Shown here piece by piece: positions 36,080 to 45,147 of a stretch of DNA of 64,000 nt. The stretch is from assembly GCA_000688615.1 (NCBI GenBank), contig JHVA01000001.1, positions 3,348,001-3,412,000 of the forward strand, given 5' to 3'. Source of the DNA: Acidobacteriaceae bacterium KBS 146. Lineage in GTDB: Bacteria > Acidobacteriota > Terriglobia > Terriglobales > Acidobacteriaceae. Both the position numbers and the translations under genes were made by a program. Numbering within the stretch: position 1 is the first letter of the stretch; each line of letters starts with the position of its first letter. The notes under the pieces are model-generated. The model saw only the letters and a program-made list of their open reading frames with translations, had not been told where the DNA came from and did no database searches.

Positions 36080-37150
36080 CTATCCGGCAACCGTGTCTGC
36101 TACCGGCTCCGCTTCATTCTTCTCATTCACACGCTTGATGACCACCGCTGTCAGATCATCCATCTGTCTTGTGCCGTCCGCAAACGTCTTTACCGCGGTA
36201 TAAAGCTCTGCGATGATCTGCTCCGATGGTAGATGACGTGCATCGCGAACTACCTGGGTCAGCCTCGTAAACCCGAACTGCTCGCCTTCCGCATTCTCCC
36301 ACTCGAAAAAGCCATCCGTCGCCAGCACCACCATGTCGCCGGGCTCCAGATCAACGAGGACGGGCTCTGACGAATTCAACTCCGGAAGCAGACCCAGCGG
36401 AATCGCCTGTGCTGACAGTTCGTGGAAGCTGTCGAGGGCCGACGAGTACACGAACAGAGGACCATGCCCTGCAGACAGCAGCTCCACTCTTCCACCGTCT
36501 CCGGAGCACACTGCCGCCACGAAGGTTGCAAATCGGCCACCGCCGATTAGGTCCTCTCCAAAAAACTCATTGATATGTTCGAGCGCCTTCACCAGATCGT
36601 TATGCGTATCGAAGCTCGATCTTGCATAGGCGCGGCATACGGAGGCCAGCAGCGCGGGCCCGATGCCATGGCCCGTTACGTCGGCCAGCGTTACGACCAG
36701 ACGACCGTCCCGCATCCGCTTCCAATCGAAGTAGTCGCCGCCCGTAGCATCGGCCGGCAGGTTCCACCCGCTGATCTCCATGCCATCGATGGTCGGCCGG
36801 ATTCGCGGCAGCAACGACTGTTGAATCGACCGTGCAACCTCCAGGTCGTGCTCCACCTGCTTCAGGTGCCGCGTCGTCTCTGCCTCATGCAGCGCAGCTC
36901 GCACGTGCTTCGTGATCTCGTTGCTGACCAGCGCTGCAATAAAGCCGCTTGCCAGCAGGATGGCCGCATAGAAGACCACCGCCGTCTGCACGACTGTATG
37001 CTCGCTGAGGTTGTGGATGCTGGGCCGCCACCCAATGACATACGCCGCGATCAGATAACCTGCCGCGGCCGCAGCTCCGGCGATCCGCGAAACACGGGGA
37101 TTCAGGCGCAACACCGACACGTAATCAGCGGAAAGAACGCCAGAATCCAT
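36080..37150 (-). CDS. SpoIIE/PP2C-type serine phosphatase, C-terminal part (frameshifted)
   Basis: A membrane-linked PP2C-like phosphatase domain. After two hydrophobic segments (GAAAAAGYLIAAYVIGW and AVVFYAAILLASGFIAAL) comes a coiled linker (EVARSIQQSLLPRIRPT), then the catalytic blocks GGDYFDW, LADVTGHGIGPALLAS, LSAGHGPLF and LATDGFFEW, which hold the metal-binding aspartates. It resembles RsbU and other sigma-regulating phosphatases. The N-terminal membrane portion continues in another frame (37102-37509), so this piece probably lacks its true start; the ATG at 37150 has no ribosome site. Confidence 0.75.
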   Translation of the reverse strand: MDSGVLSADYVSVLRLNPRVSRIAGAAAAAGYLIAAYVIGWRPSIHNLSEHTVVQTAVVFYAAILLASGFIAALVSNEITKHVRAALHEAETTRHLKQVEHDLEVARSIQQSLLPRIRPTIDGMEISGWNLPADATGGDYFDWKRMRDGRLVVTLADVTGHGIGPALLASVCRAYARSSFDTHNDLVKALEHINEFFGEDLIGGGRFATFVAAVCSGDGGRVELLSAGHGPLFVYSSALDSFHELSAQAIPLGLLPELNSSEPVLVDLEPGDMVVLATDGFFEWENAEGEQFGFTRLTQVVRDARHLPSEQIIAELYTAVKTFADGTRQMDDLTAVVIKRVNEKNEAEPVADTVAG

Positions 37151-37509
37151 GGTGTTCCGATCGGTCTGTACTCTCCCAACCGCGGGCTCGAAAAATAGGC
37201 GATGCCCAACGCCGTCGCTGCAATCTCCAATACGATGTTCAGTATCCACACCGTGCTCGAAACATCCTGCTGCCTCGCAAGCGCACGCTTCACGGCAGCA
37301 AGCGTCCAGGCCTCATACGCTACCAGCAGCAGAAGAAGCAAGATGCCCCAAGGATTCATGTGCGAGGAAAAAACGGTAACCCGCAACGTGATCGCAACCG
37401 CAAAAATAAGCAGAAAAACCGTGACGCCGTAGATGCGCCGTTGCTCGCTCTCAAGCACGGCCCTGCGAAAGGCCACCGAGTCCACGTTCACATCGTTCAT
37501 CGGACCCAT
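37102..37509 (-). CDS. N-terminal membrane part of the SpoIIE phosphatase gene (frameshifted)
   Basis: Encodes two or three transmembrane segments (VTVFLLIFAVAITLRVTVF, PWGILLLLLLVAYEAW and NIVLEIAATALGIAYF), ending PWILAFFPLITCRCCA before a stop. Frame -1 relative to it continues with YVSVLRLNPRVSRIAG, which reads as the natural extension into the phosphatase. The overlap 37102-37150 therefore looks like one gene split by a 1-nt deletion. The tract there (GGCGTTCTTTCCGCTG) is not a typical slippery site, so a mutation or sequencing error is more likely than programmed frameshifting. Confidence 0.7.
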   Translation of the reverse strand: MGPMNDVNVDSVAFRRAVLESEQRRIYGVTVFLLIFAVAITLRVTVFSSHMNPWGILLLLLLVAYEAWTLAAVKRALARQQDVSSTVWILNIVLEIAATALGIAYFSSPRLGEYRPIGTPWILAFFPLITCRCCA

Positions 37510-37623
37510 CTGCGTCGATGCTCTCTTCCTTCAAAGATAGAGGCCTGCGTGGAACATAATATCCTTCTTCCTCAAAAAGGCCGTGTATTTTCAACGGAAC
37601 CAAACAACTTCATCCCGCACCGA

Positions 37624-37664
37624 AGTGTCATTCCGAGCGCCGCGAGGAAACCGCGCATTTTGCG
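37624..37664 (+). repeat. Dispersed repeat A-prime, copy 2
   Basis: AAGTGTCATTCCGAGCGCCGCGAGGAAACCGCGCATTTTGCGATGC, the A-prime core with its own tail GCATTTTGCGATGC. The 308-bp gap 37510-37817 holds this copy and the GH79 gene's leader; nothing else is supported. Confidence 0.5.
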
Positions 37665-37817
37665 ATGCCCCTGTGCGCGCAGCCAACCGCTGTGAACCCA
37701 TCAGCCTATTTACCGAAACCAACATGCAACCCGCTGCACAAGCATGTATGCTTTCGAATACCATCCCACCGGTGCAGCGTCGAAGCAGGCACAAATCCGA
37801 AAGTGGTGAGGTCAAAA

Positions 37818-39431
37818 ATGCGATTTGCAGACCTGAGATCCGTGGCGTTCTTCTGCGGCCTGTTCCTTCCCTCCAGCCTTCCTGCTCTTGCGCAGGTCAC
37901 GCTTCATCCGCAGACGATGGCAAAGGCGGGAGAGGTCGATCCCCGTTTCCTCTCCTACAACGTTGAGGCGGTCGAAGTCACAGGCGGCCGCTTCTGGAAG
38001 CCCTACGATCAGGAGGTCGAGGCCCGACTCGCTGCAGCATCCGAGGCCGGTCCCCGGCAGAACCAGCCCATCGGCATGGACCCCAGCCTCTTTCAATACC
38101 GCGCACCCATCGACCTCAGCAATGCCCGCCTCAGGAAGCTCGCAAAAAATCTCGAGCCTGCCTACATTCGCGTCAGCGGAACCTGGCGCAACAGCACCTT
38201 CTTTCAGGACAATGATGAGCCCGCGCTCAAGACTCCACCGGAAGGGTTCAATGGCGTTCTCACCCGTGCCCAGTGGAAGGGAGTCGTCGACTTTGCCCAT
38301 GCTGTTGGTGCGGAGATCATGACCTCCGTCGCCACCAGCACAGGCACCAGAGATGCCAGCGGCCTGTGGACGCCGAAGAAAGCGAAAGCGTTCTTCGACT
38401 ACACCCGGCAGATCGGCGGACACATCGCTGCCACCGAGTTCATGAACGAGCCCAACTATGCCGTCATCGGTGGCGCCCCCAAGGGGTACGATGCTCAAGC
38501 CTTCGGAAGAGACGTGAAGGCCTTTCGTGCCTTCCTCAAAAGTGAATCACCCTCAACCCTCTTCCTCGGTCCCGGCAGTGTCGGAGAAGGGATCTTGCTC
38601 GTTCCACCCGGATCTGGCCCCAGCATGCCCTTCATCAAGACCGAAGACATGCTCAAGGCCACCGGCCCTGCATTCGATGTCTTCTCCTATCACTTCTATG
38701 GAGCCATCTCGCACCGTTGCGCAGCCAGCCTTGGGCCGGCCGCGGGAATGTCCGCCGACAAAGCGCTCACCCCGGAGTGGTTCGAACGCAATCTCGCCGT
38801 AGAAGCCTTCTACGCGAAGCTGCGGGATCAATATGTCCCCGGTAAAGACATCTGGCTCAATGAAACCGGCGAAGCCGCCTGCGGTGGCGACAAGTGGGCC
38901 GCCGACTTCATCGACAGCTTCCGTTATCTCGATCAACTGGGTTCACTCGCGCAAAAGAGCGTCAAGGTCGTGGCCCACAACACCCTCGCCTCCAGTGACT
39001 ACGGGTTGCTCGACGAACAGACCCTCGAGCCCAGGCCCAACTACTGGGCGGCTCTCCTCTGGAAGCGAACCATGGGAACGCGTTCGCTCAAGCCCGGCAT
39101 CGCGCCGAACTCGTCCCTGAGGATCTACGCGCAGTGCATGAAGGACGCTCCCGGAGGCGTGACGCTGCTCGTCATGAACATCGATGCCACAGCAGAACAC
39201 TCTATCTCTGTACCGTTGGCCGGTGAGCGTTACACCCTCTCCGCATCCGAGCTGACCAGCAGGACCGTACTCCTCAACGGAACCGAGCTGAAGCTGACGC
39301 CGGAGGGAGATCTCCCTTCCATCCAGGGGCAACCCGCGCCAAAGGGCACGCTGCACCTGGCCCCCCTGACCATCAGCTTCCTCACGCTGCCCAGGGCAGC
39401 CAATTCCGCCTGCCAGCTACCCCGCTCATAA
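37818..39431 (+). CDS. Secreted GH79 (heparanase-like) glycoside hydrolase
   Basis: A 537-residue exported TIM-barrel glycosidase. The ATG at 37818 follows GTGAGG and gives signal peptide SVAFFCGLFLPSSLPALAQ. The acid/base glutamate is in ATEFMNEPNYA (heparanase: GNEPN) and the nucleophile lies in WLNETGEAACGG, followed by DSFRYLDQLGSLAQKSVKVVAHNTLASSDYGLLDE and PRPNYWAALLWKRTMG, which match the heparanase C-terminal domain layout. It probably releases glucuronic acid from plant or fungal glycans such as glucuronoxylan or arabinogalactan. It is followed by a GH43 gene on the same strand about 1.4 kb downstream. Confidence 0.86.
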   Translation: MRFADLRSVAFFCGLFLPSSLPALAQVTLHPQTMAKAGEVDPRFLSYNVEAVEVTGGRFWKPYDQEVEARLAAASEAGPRQNQPIGMDPSLFQYRAPIDLSNARLRKLAKNLEPAYIRVSGTWRNSTFFQDNDEPALKTPPEGFNGVLTRAQWKGVVDFAHAVGAEIMTSVATSTGTRDASGLWTPKKAKAFFDYTRQIGGHIAATEFMNEPNYAVIGGAPKGYDAQAFGRDVKAFRAFLKSESPSTLFLGPGSVGEGILLVPPGSGPSMPFIKTEDMLKATGPAFDVFSYHFYGAISHRCAASLGPAAGMSADKALTPEWFERNLAVEAFYAKLRDQYVPGKDIWLNETGEAACGGDKWAADFIDSFRYLDQLGSLAQKSVKVVAHNTLASSDYGLLDEQTLEPRPNYWAALLWKRTMGTRSLKPGIAPNSSLRIYAQCMKDAPGGVTLLVMNIDATAEHSISVPLAGERYTLSASELTSRTVLLNGTELKLTPEGDLPSIQGQPAPKGTLHLAPLTISFLTLPRAANSACQLPRS

Positions 39432-39452
39432 CGGCAGCAGGTTCCTTCCAGC

Positions 39453-39491
39453 CATCATTCTGAGCGTAGTGAAAAATCCTTGTATCTCGCT
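39453..39491 (+). repeat. Dispersed repeat A-prime, copy 3
   Basis: CATCATTCTGAGCGTAGTGAAAAATCCTTGTATCTCGC follows the GH79 stop, the same GTCATTCTGAGCG-type core as 33255 with a GTATCTCGC end. Confidence 0.5.
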
Positions 39492-39543
39492 CGCGGTTCC
39501 ACCGAAATCTTCGATCGGCCCCAGGCCAGGAGCCATACCGCAT

Positions 39544-40701
39544 TTACACCTTCGCCGCATCGCTGATCTTTTGCGGAATCTGTTTATAAAGGAACCGGTT
39601 CGTTAGCCACTTGCGCAACGGCTCGTCGTAAAGCTTCAGGCAGGCATACGCCATCGCGACAGCAGTCACGAACAACAGCACTCCGAAAACCGCTCCTTTG
39701 GGCCACGGAATGTTGTCGCGCTGCACCCACGCCGTGTACACGTAGATCAGCGGATAGTGCGTGATATACAGCGGATAAGAGACGTCTCCGAAGAACTTGC
39801 ACACCTTCTCGGTCGCTCCTGTGACGGTTCCGCCCGCGCCCATCGCAACGATGATCGGGAACATCACAATGATGCAGAACGACTCGTAGATCCCGTTCAT
39901 CCACAGATGCTCCCGACCCCCGATCCTCGGGATGGCGAAGAGAACCAACAGCAACAGGCTGCATAGCGCGAAGGCATGGCGGATGTGTATGCGCTTCCCC
40001 ACCCGCATCAGCAGCATTCCTGCAAAGAACGGAAACAGCAGGCGAGCGAAGCCCACGTGCAGCTCCTTCGCGCTGATCGTCCATCCCCCAATCACATCCC
40101 CTCTCGGTCCCATCACGGTCAGGTGAATCAACAGAGCCGCCGAAAGCACAACCAGCACCGTCAGCACCTTCTTCGAAACCTTGTGCAGTCCAAGTGCGTA
40201 AAGCAGGTTCGCGACATACTCGAAAAAAAGCGACCACGCCGGGCCATCCAGCGGATGCATCTCCTGCCAGCCGCGAATGTCCATCGAAGGCAGCAGCGGA
40301 ATCATCGTAAAGCCCACCAGCATCACCAGCAGCATCTTCCACACCGGCGTCGTATGCACCGTCGGAAACATCGCAGAGCTCTGAAAATAAAAGAGTGCAG
40401 CGCCGATGATATTTCCCATGATCACCATCGGCTGCAGCCGGATCAGGCGACGTTTGTAAAAGTCTGCCTGCGTCATCTTTCCCCAGCGGTCGTCATAGGC
40501 ATATGCCACCACAAAGCCCGACAGCAGAAAGAAAAAATCCACCGCGAGATAGCCATGATTGAGTAGCTGCGTGAAGGGGTTGTCCATGTGATACGCCTCG
40601 AAGGTGTGGAAGATGACCACCAACATCGCAGCCACGCCACGCAGCCCGTCGAGAATCTCGTAGTGAGCCTTGGTTTGCAGGTATCCAGTTCTCTGGGTCA
40701 T
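39544..40701 (-). CDS. Acyltransferase 3 family membrane protein
   Basis: A 385-residue integral membrane protein of the OafA/NodX type. The N-terminus has the conserved HYEILDGLRGVAAMLVVIFHTFEA, with the catalytic-type histidine in helix 1, and VDFFFLLSGFVVAYAYDDRW follows. About ten transmembrane helices are visible. It transfers acetyl or other acyl groups to surface sugars. The start at 40701 was taken because the core motif begins 14 residues later; the ribosome site is weak. It lies between two secreted glycosidase genes on the opposite strand. Confidence 0.88.
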   Translation of the reverse strand: MTQRTGYLQTKAHYEILDGLRGVAAMLVVIFHTFEAYHMDNPFTQLLNHGYLAVDFFFLLSGFVVAYAYDDRWGKMTQADFYKRRLIRLQPMVIMGNIIGAALFYFQSSAMFPTVHTTPVWKMLLVMLVGFTMIPLLPSMDIRGWQEMHPLDGPAWSLFFEYVANLLYALGLHKVSKKVLTVLVVLSAALLIHLTVMGPRGDVIGGWTISAKELHVGFARLLFPFFAGMLLMRVGKRIHIRHAFALCSLLLLVLFAIPRIGGREHLWMNGIYESFCIIVMFPIIVAMGAGGTVTGATEKVCKFFGDVSYPLYITHYPLIYVYTAWVQRDNIPWPKGAVFGVLLFVTAVAMAYACLKLYDEPLRKWLTNRFLYKQIPQKISDAAKV

Positions 40702-40812
40702 AAAGTTCCAATCAGCATAAAGACAACGACTCCTGCAGGAAACCACCCTCAGCTTCAGTCGTCGCGCATGTTATCTCCGACCCATACAATCATCTTCAGC
40801 GATCGTGCCGCA

Positions 40813-41901
40813 ATGGCCACGCGCATATTTCTAAGATTGGATGGACCAGTGTCTCGCTGCCTTCGCACTGCATTTGCTCTTGCAATCGTTCTTGCTCCGA
40901 TCTCCATGCAGGCGCAGGCCTCTCGCAACCTTGCGCAGCAGGGCTGGTATGCCGACCCCGAAATTCGGGTCTTCGCCGGTCAATACTGGATCTATCCCAC
41001 CTCCTCCAGTCCCGATCCCGATAGTCATCAACCTGATTTCAACCCTCTCCAGCAGAAGCTGCGCAGCGGGCACGTCATCCACAAGGTCTACCTGCTCCAC
41101 ACCTCGCTCGACGCCTTCTCCTCGCCGGACCTCGTTCATTGGACGCGTCATCCGCGAGTGCTCGATATCAAAAATGTGGCGTGGGCCGCGTATGCCATCT
41201 GGGCGCCCTCTGCGATTCATCTGAATGGAAAGTACTATCTCTTCTTCGCCGCCAACGACATTCAGAAGAACGACACCTTCCTCGGAGGAATCGGCGTCGC
41301 CGTCAGCGACCGGCCCGAAGGCCCCTTCTTTGACGCACTCGGCAAGCCCCTCATTGGTGAGTTCCACAACGGAGCCCAGCCCATCGACCCATTCGTCTTC
41401 AAAGATGACGATGGCTCCATCTACCTGTATTACGGTGGCCAGGGCCACTGCAACGTGGCGCGGTTGTCTCCCGATCTCAAGCGTGTCATCCCCATGAAGG
41501 ATGGTTCTCTCTACAAAGAGATCACGCCAGAGCACTACGTCGAAGGTCCCTTCGTCATCAAGCGGAAGGGCGTGTACTACTTCATGTGGTCCGAAGGCGA
41601 CTGGGGCAACTCCACCTATGGCGTTGCCTATGCCCGTAGCAGCAGTCCTACGGGACCCTTCGAACGCGCGGGCAAGATCCTCGAGACCGACCCCGCCGTC
41701 GCCAACGGTCCGGGCCATCACTCCGTTCTTCAGGTTCCCGGAACCGATGACTGGTACATCGTCTATCACCGTCACCCGCTCGGGACCACAGGACCGAATC
41801 AGCGTGTCATGGCGATCGACAGGATGTACTTCGACGCGGATGGAAAGATCCCGCCAATCAAGATGACACCAGACGGCCCTGCGGCGCGGCCCCTCAAGTA
41901 G
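40813..41901 (+). CDS. Secreted GH43 glycoside hydrolase
   Basis: A 362-residue exported GH43 enzyme. The signal peptide is FALAIVLAPISMQAQA. The three GH43 acidic residues are present: general base Asp in WYADPEIRVFAGQYWIYPT, pKa-tuning Asp in PIDPFVFKDDDGSIYLYYGG, and acid Glu in YVEGPFVIKRKGVYYFMWSEGDW. A further conserved segment is WAPSAIHLNGKYYLFF. It probably removes arabinose or xylose side chains. The ATG at 40813 has no strong ribosome site. With the GH79 gene and the acyltransferase it forms a loose carbohydrate-active group. Confidence 0.87.
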   Translation: MATRIFLRLDGPVSRCLRTAFALAIVLAPISMQAQASRNLAQQGWYADPEIRVFAGQYWIYPTSSSPDPDSHQPDFNPLQQKLRSGHVIHKVYLLHTSLDAFSSPDLVHWTRHPRVLDIKNVAWAAYAIWAPSAIHLNGKYYLFFAANDIQKNDTFLGGIGVAVSDRPEGPFFDALGKPLIGEFHNGAQPIDPFVFKDDDGSIYLYYGGQGHCNVARLSPDLKRVIPMKDGSLYKEITPEHYVEGPFVIKRKGVYYFMWSEGDWGNSTYGVAYARSSSPTGPFERAGKILETDPAVANGPGHHSVLQVPGTDDWYIVYHRHPLGTTGPNQRVMAIDRMYFDADGKIPPIKMTPDGPAARPLK

Positions 41902-41914
41902 ACCTTGTCACGGC

Positions 41915-42208
41915 TCACCTGCTGAAGAGCAGAATCCCGGCGATACCTGCGGTCACTCCGGTGACGATCTCGAGATAGATCGCCATATAGATCGCATTCA
42001 CATGCGACTGATAAAACTCTTCGGAGCTCATACTCTTCTGACGCCGATACATCGCTCGTACCGCAGTCGCATACCTTACCAGTCTGCGCCGAATCTCGAT
42101 CTTTAGTGAAGGCTTCAAAACCGAGTGCATCGACCGTGTCGTAGGAAATTGAGTGTTGGCATGGGCCGGTGCGGGTTGTTGGATCATGATCGAACGAAGG
42201 GAGTTCAT
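41915..42208 (-). CDS. Small tail-anchored membrane protein of unknown function
   Basis: A 97-residue protein. The start at 42208 has AGGAGG eight bases upstream on the minus strand. The N-terminal two thirds are basic and hydrophilic (SLKIEIRRRLVRYATAVRAMYRRQKSMSSEEFYQ), and the last 20 residues form one hydrophobic helix (MAIYLEIVTGVTAGIAGILLF). This is a typical single-pass tail anchor with a cytosolic basic domain. The frame extends back to 42814 as a shadow of the amidohydrolase. Role unknown; the gene is convergent with the GH43 gene. Confidence 0.75.
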   Translation of the reverse strand: MNSLRSIMIQQPAPAHANTQFPTTRSMHSVLKPSLKIEIRRRLVRYATAVRAMYRRQKSMSSEEFYQSHVNAIYMAIYLEIVTGVTAGIAGILLFSR

Positions 42209-42325
42209 GGGGAGTTCCTCCTTGATTGATAGAACAATAGGTCCATCTCCTGACGAGCGCCACGACTTAAACCCATCAAAAACGGACATCCTGTTTCCGC
42301 GACTGCATTGGCTATACTTCCAACC

Positions 42326-43573
42326 ATGCTTCGCATTCTGGCTTCTGCCCTTCTTGTCTGCGCTCTCTCTGCCCAAGCGCAGCAGTACGATGTCGTTCTC
42401 CGCAACGGCCACCTCATCGACCCGAAGAACAACATCGACACCCAGCGCGACGTCGCCATTCGCGATGGAAAGATCGCTGCCATCGAAGCTTCGATTCCGG
42501 CCAGCGCGGCAAAGCGCTCCGTCGATATCTCCGGCCTCTACCTCACCCCCGGCCTCATCGATATTCACGAGCATGTCTTCATCGGCCTCCGCCACAACGC
42601 GTGGGGCAACGGTGATCTTTCCGTGCAGGCCGATGTCATGGCGGTTCCCAACGGAGTCACAACCATCGCCGATGCGGGCTCCTCCGGCTGGCGGGACTTT
42701 CCCGAGTTCCGGCATCGTGTCATCGACACCGCCAAGACCCGCATCTTCGCGTTCATCAACATCGTCGGCGCGGGTATGGCCAACGCCGACGACGTGGCCG
42801 AGCAGAACGAGCACGACATGGACCTCGACGCGCTCTCAAAAACGATCGCCGAAAACAAGGGCATCATCGTCGGCATCAAGACCGCGCACTGGCAGCAGCC
42901 CAACTTCGATTCCGTCCAGAAGGCCGTCGCAGCAGGCACACGCAACCATCTTCCTGTCATGGTCGATTTCGGCTGGTTCGACAACAAGTCGTATGAGCAG
43001 ATGATCCGTACCATCCTTCGTCCCGGAGACATCAGCACCCACGTCTTCCGCATGCCCGCTCCTCTGCTCACCCCTGATGGCAAACCCGCGCCCTACATGC
43101 TCGATGCCCGGCGACGAGGCATCAAGTTCGACGTTGGCCACGGCGGCGGCTCCTTCAACTTCGCCTTGGCCGAACCCATGGTGAAGGGAGGCTTCTTCCC
43201 CGATTCCATCTCAACCGATCTCCATGTCGATTCGGCCACCGGCGTCATGCTCAACCTGCCCAACGTCATGAGCAAGATGCTGGCCCTAGGCGTTCCCTTC
43301 GTCGAAGTCATTCGCGAATCCACCACGAATCCCGCCACCGAGATCGGCCACCCCGAACTCGGCCAGCTCGCCGTCGGAGCCGTCGCCGACATCGCCGTCC
43401 TTCGTCTCGACCACGGCCACTACAGCTACGCTGACCTCGCTGGAGGAAAGGTCGACGGCACCGAACGCATCGTGCCGGAGATGACCCTCCGCGCCGGGCA
43501 TATCGTCTTCGACCTCAACGCGCGAACCGCCGTCCCCTGGCGCCAGGGTCATCTAAAATATGCCACCCGGTAG
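42326..43573 (+). CDS. Secreted amidohydrolase/deacetylase family protein
   Basis: A 415-residue metal-dependent hydrolase with a signal peptide (MLRILASALLVCALSAQAQ), so periplasmic. Metal ligands of the amidohydrolase barrel are seen: DIHEHV (first strand), the carboxylated-lysine region GIKTAHW, histidines in STHVFRMPAP and FDVGHGGGSFN, and Asp in SISTDLHVDS. It resembles the deacetylase clade related to dihydroorotases and N-acyl-D-amino acid hydrolases, often found near SelA-like PLP enzymes; here such an enzyme lies 15 kb away. The start at 42326 was chosen because it begins the signal peptide. Confidence 0.85.
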   Translation: MLRILASALLVCALSAQAQQYDVVLRNGHLIDPKNNIDTQRDVAIRDGKIAAIEASIPASAAKRSVDISGLYLTPGLIDIHEHVFIGLRHNAWGNGDLSVQADVMAVPNGVTTIADAGSSGWRDFPEFRHRVIDTAKTRIFAFINIVGAGMANADDVAEQNEHDMDLDALSKTIAENKGIIVGIKTAHWQQPNFDSVQKAVAAGTRNHLPVMVDFGWFDNKSYEQMIRTILRPGDISTHVFRMPAPLLTPDGKPAPYMLDARRRGIKFDVGHGGGSFNFALAEPMVKGGFFPDSISTDLHVDSATGVMLNLPNVMSKMLALGVPFVEVIRESTTNPATEIGHPELGQLAVGAVADIAVLRLDHGHYSYADLAGGKVDGTERIVPEMTLRAGHIVFDLNARTAVPWRQGHLKYATR

Positions 43574-43643
43574 AAGGCAAAGCATGGCGCCCGCTTCCCA
43601 AATAAGGGAACTGCAATTGCTGATACCCTGAAGGTCTCCGGTT

Positions 43644-44918
43644 ATGGCGATCCCGCACACGCCCCGGTGCCCTTCCTGCTGCAGAGGAGTCTTCCTTCTA
43701 CTGCTCACGCCTCTTCTTTGCTCGGCGCAAATCCCAAAATCTTCGACTCCCTCCGCGACCCAGACCCAGGAGGATGCCACAGACGATCTCGAAAGCTGTC
43801 GCATTCATCGCGTCACCACGCTTCCCGGAACCCACCAGTTCGCGGGGGACTTTATCGAGACCATCGCCACCGACCCCGATCCTGCAGCGTATGACCCTGA
43901 TGCCTTCTGGGCGCTCACCGCCGATCTCAGTGAAGCCGTTCCGCCTCAGGATCGAGCGATGTACATCTCAAAATCGACCGACGGCGGCCTTAGGTGGGCG
44001 CAGGTGGCACGCATCGACTCCCGTTACTTCAACGCCCGCATCGGCGAAGGCCTGCGAAATGGATTGAGCGTCGCTCCCGGGGGATCGTCCTTCGTCCTCA
44101 CAACCCAGCGCGGGGCCTTCGAGATCATCCCGCAGCCGGGTTCCTCCTCACCACTGATCAAAGCAATCGCGGGCCCCCGAGTTCCGGACACGCCTCCAAA
44201 AGTGATCATCCCCAAAAAGGCCGGCGAGCCGGTGCGCGCGAATGTGGTCGAGATCACCCCGGATGGCAGGCGGCTCATCCTCGGTTACGGATACTTCGAC
44301 CTCGACCCCCAACTCTTCACCTACCACCGGGACGCCAGCGGAGCCTGGGTCCAGGATGCCACTCTCCCGCGTATTCCCACCGACATGGACCTTCTCTCCA
44401 TGCAATTCGACGACACAAAAGCGTCCGATCCGCGATTCCTCTATGTAGGAACCGGCGATCAGGTCTTCCTTCTCAATCTCAAGTCCTTGAAGTGGAGCCG
44501 CGTTGAGGGGGTAGGACCGGACTCCGCAATCCACGGCATGGACGTAGTGGGAGGACTCCATCTGGCCGCCTGCTGGGGGATTTACTATCCAACCGGACCC
44601 GGCATGGTGCGCCGCGTGACCGACGCGCATTTCCTCATCCATCGAACCTCCGATGAGGCAGGGTCCAACCTCCGCGCCTACAGCATCGAGGTCGATCGTT
44701 CCCGGACCAATCGCGAAGTCGTGACCTCGCTCACTGGTGTCTACGTCACTCAGGATCGCGGCGAAACCTGGCGAAGACTCAACGACCTTCCCCAGGAAGA
44801 GTTCCGCACCTCCCACATCAACTCCGACGGAACCATCCTCGTCTCCGGAATCGCAGGCACCTTCCTCGTCAATCCCTACTCAGACGCCTGCGCACCACGT
44901 CTTCTCCGCAGAAAATAA
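43644..44918 (+). CDS. Secreted BNR/sialidase-like beta-propeller protein
   Basis: A 424-residue exported protein (signal peptide GVFLLLLTPLLCSAQ). It has BNR/Asp-box-type repeats: SKSTDGGLRWAQVARI near residue 105 and VTQDRGETWRRLNDL near residue 375, with propeller strands between. Sialidase catalytic arginines are not evident, so a binding propeller (VPS10/BNR-type) is more likely than a glycosidase. It follows the amidohydrolase by 70 bp on the same strand and may be co-transcribed. Confidence 0.75.
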   Translation: MAIPHTPRCPSCCRGVFLLLLTPLLCSAQIPKSSTPSATQTQEDATDDLESCRIHRVTTLPGTHQFAGDFIETIATDPDPAAYDPDAFWALTADLSEAVPPQDRAMYISKSTDGGLRWAQVARIDSRYFNARIGEGLRNGLSVAPGGSSFVLTTQRGAFEIIPQPGSSSPLIKAIAGPRVPDTPPKVIIPKKAGEPVRANVVEITPDGRRLILGYGYFDLDPQLFTYHRDASGAWVQDATLPRIPTDMDLLSMQFDDTKASDPRFLYVGTGDQVFLLNLKSLKWSRVEGVGPDSAIHGMDVVGGLHLAACWGIYYPTGPGMVRRVTDAHFLIHRTSDEAGSNLRAYSIEVDRSRTNREVVTSLTGVYVTQDRGETWRRLNDLPQEEFRTSHINSDGTILVSGIAGTFLVNPYSDACAPRLLRRK

Positions 44919-44947
44919 CTCTCCCTGGATCGGTCATCCCCGTCAAC

Positions 44948-45081
44948 GTGTCATTCCGAACGCAGCGCGTAGCACGTAGCCCAGGAACCCCGCATATTGC
45001 GGATGCCAAGGATAGCCATTGATGGACGTGAATCATTACAACCCCGTCATTCGGAGCGTAGCGAAGAATCTCTGTATTTCG
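44948..45081 (+). repeat. Dispersed repeat A-prime, copies 4 and 5
   Basis: GTGTCATTCCGAACGCAGCGC at 44948 with the tail CCCGCATATTGCGGATGC, and CCGTCATTCGGAGCGTAGCGAAGAATCTCTGTATTTCG at 45044. The two are oriented alike in the 229-bp gap after the BNR-protein gene. Confidence 0.55.
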
Positions 45082-45147
45082 TCGGGATTGCCACAAGACT
45101 GAACTGTTCGCGAGAAGCAGCCGATCACAGCCAAACCGCAAAGCCGT

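Noticed and set aside
42209-42814. Long minus-strand extension of the small tail-anchored gene
   Set aside because: The extension is antisense to the amidohydrolase and lacks a signal; the AGGAGG at 42208 marks the true start.
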